DNA of 64,000 nucleotides from Cephalotus follicularis. Taxonomy: Eukaryota; Streptophyta; Magnoliopsida; Oxalidales; Cephalotaceae. A program made the position numbers and the translations under genes. Position 1 is the first letter of the stretch. Every line of letters begins with the position of its first letter. The stretch is taken from NCBI GenBank assembly GCA_001972305.1, contig BDDD01000041.1:700265-764264 (forward strand). The letters are read 5' to 3'. The notes below the pieces were generated by a model. That model ran no database searches. It was not told the DNA's origin and saw only the letters and a list, made by a program, of their open reading frames with translations. Shown piece by piece: positions 59,540 to 64,000 of this stretch.

Positions 59540-60108
59540 AGGTAAGAATTTAATTTACATATTTGAAATAATTATTGATGTCTGATTGACTTGAAAATTA
59601 ATATGTATATATCAAAAATATAGAATCTAACGGTTGAGTTTACAAAATATACAGAATACATTAAACAATTTTAGATTTTTTTGGGTGTTTTACACGTCGT
59701 CACGTGTTGCTACATGACTTATTATATGGATAATCTATAATGTATATTTTGTCCTAGAAAGAAATGTAACAACACGTAGCGGTGTGTCGAAGATTAAAAA
59801 AATTTAAAATTATTTAATCTATTCTATTTCAGGTCCACCTTATAAGGTATGTAGCAACACATGACGGTATACCGAACACCCAAAAAATCTAAAATTGTTT
59901 AATCTACTCTGTATATTTTATCCTAGTAAGGCATGTAACAATACGAGCGGTATGTCAAACACCTAAAAAATTCAAAATTGTTTAATCTATCTATATATTT
60001 TGTAAATCCAGCAGTTAAATTTGATGTTCTAGATATGTAGATCATGCAAGTCAATTTTCAAGTTAATCGAACATCTCTAACTATTTCAAATATGCAAATT
60101 AAATTTCA
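59540..60108. mobile_element. Foldback/MITE element with internal tandem repeats
   Basis: The left end (gaatttaatttacatatttg) and reversed right end (gaaatttaatttgcatattt) begin inverted repeats of roughly 150 bp; both include the gattgacttgaaaatt-like, aacggttgagtttacaaaatat-like and ttagattttttgggtgttt-like blocks. The centre holds three tandem copies of an approximately 84-bp unit (59751-59832, 59833-59919, 59920-60002), each with a CATGTA(A/G)CAACACG-like and a TTTAATCTA-like core. It shares motifs with the MITEs at 43908 and 53900. Confidence 0.65.
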
Positions 60109-60326
60109 AAAGTTAATAAAAAAAAAACAAAACACTTAAAAAAACAGATAAAACGACACCGTTTTGGGGTGATCGCACGCAACGCTGCATGCGGCGATCC
60201 CATCTATATATATAACTCACCGGTTTGGAGGAGAAGAAAACAGCATCGGCAACGGAGGGACGAGCGTTGGACGGACGACTGGTGGACGAGCGCTAAGCAG
60301 TAACAATTGACGGGAGGTGAACGGCG

Positions 60327-60331
<5 letters not shown>

Positions 60332-60379
<48 letters not shown>
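60332..60379. repeat. (GA)24 microsatellite
   Basis: Uninterrupted GA repeat. Confidence 0.95.
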
Positions 60380-60383
<4 letters not shown>

Positions 60384-60464
60384 CGACGCTGGGTTATACC
60401 AGATCCAGTGAGCAATCGCCATTGAAACTAGAGTTTCATTTAAATCGATGATTGTTACAGTATT

Positions 60465-60620
60465 TAATAGTGATTGCCTAACAATCGCTATTACTTAGTG
60501 ACAGTAGCGATTATTATAGCAATCGCTACTAATGCCTGCAACAATCACCAGTATAACCTGACAATTTTTAATTTTTCTCATAGTTCAGTAGCGATTGCTT
60601 TTAGGCCATCGCTATTAGTG
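60465..60620. repeat. Cluster of TAGCGATTG / CAATCGCTA motifs
   Basis: At least six copies in both orientations in about 155 bp (near 60468, 60482, 60505, 60520, 60589, 60607). The arrangement resembles subterminal repeats of DNA transposons such as CACTA, but no terminus was identified. Confidence 0.5.
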
Positions 60621-61128
60621 CAATTGTCATTGAATTGTTTTCTTAGTATATATAAAAGTAAGGATCTATTATCACCAGGTGACAATAGATTATCCCTCTA
60701 TTTATATAAACAAAGCTAGAAAAAATATGGTATATTGAGATCATACATGTCTATGGTTTATAATATATTAATGTATTCTTTAGATTTGAGAAGTCTCAAT
60801 ATGTACATTATATATGATAAAATACAAATAAATCCCTATGATATATGGTGAATGATATTTTGGTACTTGAAGTTTTAAAATAAACAAAAACATACTTTAA
60901 CTTAATATTCGTTTATTATCACTTAACATATTAAGTGAAATTACTTTACTATCCTAACTTAACAGACATTTATTATGGCGCCAATTAGGGATTTCATAAA
61001 TTTAATTTGGGATTTCATATGAATGGGAGAAAGAGAGATGAGCAAGAGAGATAGAGTGATAGAAAAGAGAGATTAGAGGGTTACCTGAAATGCAGTAGTC
61101 ATCGCCGACGATATATTAGAGGAGACGC
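60621..61128. other. Intergenic, no gene seen
   Basis: AT-rich sequence. A stretch near 60818-60870 (ataaaatacaaataaatccc) resembles one end of the MITE in FZL intron 10, without a clear partner end. Confidence 0.4.
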
Positions 61129-64000
61129 TGTAATACCCGAAAATTTTTGTAAATAAAATATATGGGTATAAATGTGCAATTTTGAGAAATAGTGATTTGG
61201 CCCGAAAATGTATTATTATTGGACTAAAAAAATGAATTAATGACTGTTGGGCCTTGAATGGAGTTTTTGGACATGGAAATATTAATGACCCATTTAGAAT
61301 TGAATTTAATGAAGAATTGAGAATTGGGCCTTAAATGCATTACTGTTACTGGGCCAAAAGAAATGAAAGGAAAGGAAGATGTGTTGGGCCGTCCTCAGCA
61401 ACCCACAATGGTGAAGCTTTGCTGGAAGCGTGGAGAAAAATCCAGAGAGTTCTGTTGAAGACTATAAAAGAAAAGGAAGTGAGTGTGGGGACGGTTTTCG
61501 GTGATTTTTGAGGGAAGGAGACAAGGATATGTCATTGTCCAGAATATTCTTGTCTCCCTCATCTTGCCTTTAAATTTCCCACTCTTAATCTCAAGGGAGT
61601 CATGAAAGAAGAAGCAGTAAAGGTGAAGAGGACGATCCAGAGATCAAGGGAAGGAGCCCAGTGTAAAAGAAGGAGCGGCGGAATCGGAGGGACAGTTGAA
61701 GAAATTGTGCAGAGTAATGGAAAGCTTTTTTTTTTTAACAATCAGAGGAATTAAGGTAGGAACTCCTTCCTGCTCAGAGCCTGTACCCTTATTATTATAT
61801 TTGTCTTGACGTTGGTTGTAGGTAAAGGATGAATATATATATATATACAGATTTATGTATGTTAATTGACGAAATGCCGCGCAAAATAGAAACATATATA
61901 TATGTGTATACCTTTGCCTTTACGAGAAATGGAATTAGAACTTGGGTAGAAGGCGTCCTCCCTGCCATGCGTCCCAGCACCCCCAGACGGTATGCCATAC
62001 CTCTCGCCGCTTTACGCCGAGGCATTGCTGCCGTATGCTGAGGTGCCCCTGACGTGTGGCGCATGGGGTGCCATCGCCGTGCGCCAGAGGTGAAATGTGC
62101 TGCTGCGTTGTGCGAGGGCGCACCAGCTTAAGGCACCGAGGATACATCACCGAGGACGCCAGGTCGAGCTCGCCACTGTGCCCCGCATGCGACTTGTGCA
62201 TGCAGCGGTGTCGAGCTCCCGTCGTAAGAACGCCCGAGATGCCAGGGCAGAGGACACCATTGTCCTCTGCATGTGTTCTACTCACTGTGAATGCCCAAGG
62301 ACCCAAGCGTAGAGGCCACCCACTATCCTCCGCATGCGCTCCATCCTCTGCATGGCAGAGGAAAATGTTAGAGGAAAATGCTAGAGGAAAACGCCAAAGG
62401 AGAATGCCAGAGGAGAACGCCAAGGGTGAAACGCCAGAGGAGAACGTCAGGGGTGAATGCCAGAGGTGAAACGCCCGAGGAGCCAAGGGGCTGCGGGGAC
62501 AAGAGCCGAGGTGCCAGGCTGGGCACTCCGTGTGCCTAAGTCATGATGCCTGGGCACCCCAGGTGCCGAGGACATCCGCTGTCCCCTTGCATGCGTCCCA
62601 CGCTGGCCCGAGGTGCCGTGGATACCATACTAAGCTCCTCACAGACCCCTGAAAATGACGAGGTGACATGACATGATGATGCTCCGTGGGGCTACGTGTC
62701 AAGTTGCCATGCACGCCGGGTGTGAGGAGTAATGGGCAGAGCTCTCCTCGCACGCATATGAGGATGAGAAGAAGAAGGAAGCGCCAGTGCAGCCCTTGCG
62801 TGTTCTGTGCATGAAGTGAAACGGGGCGTTGTGACTTTAGCACCAAATTCGTCTTTATAATTGTGCTGGCCCTTCAAATTGAGAATCCAGCGCCTGAGCT
62901 CGCCCAAGTTGCGCATGCGTCGTGGGTTTGGACCTGGACTAGGTGTGATACTCACCATGATAGGAATAAATAGATGAAGTGCAACGTGGAATTATATTAA
63001 TATAGTATATTATGGTTTAGGCGAGAAATGTGGTTAAATGATAATGAAGGCAGACCCTATGACAAATGTTAATGGGATGTTATAAATTTCCACGTAGTAA
63101 ATGTATTGTAATGTACTGTTATATTAGTGAATGTCAATGTACTGTACTGTGCCTAATCACCAATTGAGATGAGCTGGCTGGTCACCGACTGAGATGAGCC
63201 GTCAGATCACTGATTGAGATGAGCCGGCAAGGCTATCTTCGAGATGAGCCTACGAGATCACCGAGATAGCCCAATGGATCACCGACCGAGATGAGCCGTC
63301 TGATCACCAATTGAGATGAGCCGACTGATCATCGATTGAGATGAGCCACACTGACTGTTACTGTTATTATTACTGTATAGTGTACTGAATGACTGTTACT
63401 GATACTGTATAATGTTTATGTTCCTCTCCTCTGCCTATAACGCCTAGAGCGCGTATATTGCTCTTCCTACAACCGAGGAACCCGAGGAACCGATCTGCCT
63501 AAAATGTAATGATTATTCCTGTCCCGGCTCCTCTGCCTTAACGTCTGGAGTGCGTTATTGCTCATCCTTTAGTAGGGGATGCAGAAGAAGGATTCATTAT
63601 GACGGTTAATGATTGTGAATGTCTGTTAAGGAATGATGCAGAATGGATCGTGCTGTTATTGACTGCTAGTAGCGAATGAATGAAGTGTTATACTGTACGG
63701 TTATTATTGCATCTCATTGCATTGCATACTGCCTGCTACATCTGCATCTCCATGCATGAGTGGGTTGTAGTTCCTACACGACCAGTGGTCGCTGACCCAT
63801 TGCATTTTAATGTAATGAGTCAGGTACAGGTGGAGCTTCGCAAGCAAGTTGAAGATTGAAGCCCCGGGTGAGTCTCATCCCCCTTATTGCAGTTGACGAC
63901 GCAGGAGTATAATTATATTGTATTTTTGTTTTATGACCTACCGACTTGTGGCAGAGCTTTTATGAACAGTATTGTATAACGTAGGGTTTATCCACGCAAA
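61129..64000 (+). mobile_element. Long Ty3-type LTR, runs off the right edge
   Basis: Starts TGTAATACCCGAAAATTTTT at 61129 (flank GACGC), the same type as the reversed start of the solo LTR at 34879 (TGTAATATCCCG). A TATA-like gactataaaagaaaagg lies near 61457, a GC-rich block at 61940-62950 and a tandem array at 63157-63348. Long open frames on both strands across the GC-rich block (for example 61935-62486) match no known protein. No LTR end is reached by 64000, so the length is at least 2.87 kb, and whether internal domains follow is unknown. Confidence 0.65.
63157..63348. repeat. Tandem array, 25-bp unit, eight copies
   Basis: gagat(g)agcc cores begin at 63166, 63191, 63216, 63241, 63263, 63288, 63313 and 63338, with period 25 except one 22-bp step. 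The unit is about gatcaccgattgagatgagc plus five variable bases. Confidence 0.92.

Noticed and set aside
61935..62486. 183-residue open frame on the minus strand and overlapping plus-strand frames
   Set aside because: GC-rich, repetitive part of the LTR at 61129; no protein similarity, and equal openness on both strands.

Overview
This window is nuclear DNA of a flowering plant, almost certainly a eudicot. The evidence is GT-AG introns, two plant-specific protein genes, and a dense load of plant Ty1/copia, Ty3-type and CACTA transposons on AT-rich DNA. The species cannot be told from the sequence. There are no prokaryotic signatures, CRISPR arrays or credible RNA genes.

Only two genes look intact. 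At 7695-18354 (+) an 11-exon gene encodes a full-length FZL, a chloroplast dynamin/mitofusin-like GTPase of thylakoid and envelope membranes (about 905 residues). All exon joins keep frame and all GTPase motifs are present. At 56366-57364 (+) a single-exon gene encodes a 332-residue FANTASTIC FOUR (FAF) family protein. An F-box/LRR-type gene at 4375-5175 (-) is a pseudogene.

The rest is mostly mobile DNA. Region 1-2780 holds two related LTR fragments. FZL introns 3, 4, 8 and 10 carry inverted-repeat elements. From 20.2 to 24.97 kb lie two broken copia elements, one with a small internal inversion. From 24975 to 34879 is a solo LTR bounded by the 5-bp duplication CCTAC, split by a 6.6-kb CACTA transposon (27688-34279) bounded by the 3-bp duplication AGT. 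The CACTA holds decayed tnp2-type and Transposase_24-type genes. Region 34.9-41.9 kb is a mosaic of further LTRs. Region 42-46.8 kb is gene-poor with a MITE. Region 46.8-51.6 kb is a near full-length but decayed copia element. Region 51.6-55.8 kb is AT-rich with MITE and LTR remnants. After FAF come a foldback element (59.5-60.1 kb), a repeat cluster, and a long LTR running off the right edge (61129-64000) with a 25-bp tandem array.

The two genes are unrelated in function and show no sign of co-regulation. I found no convincing new biological system. The most informative signals are the nested insertion with both target-site duplications readable, a MITE abutting the last FZL splice acceptor, a 34-nt-arm hairpin upstream of FZL, and the rearranged copia.
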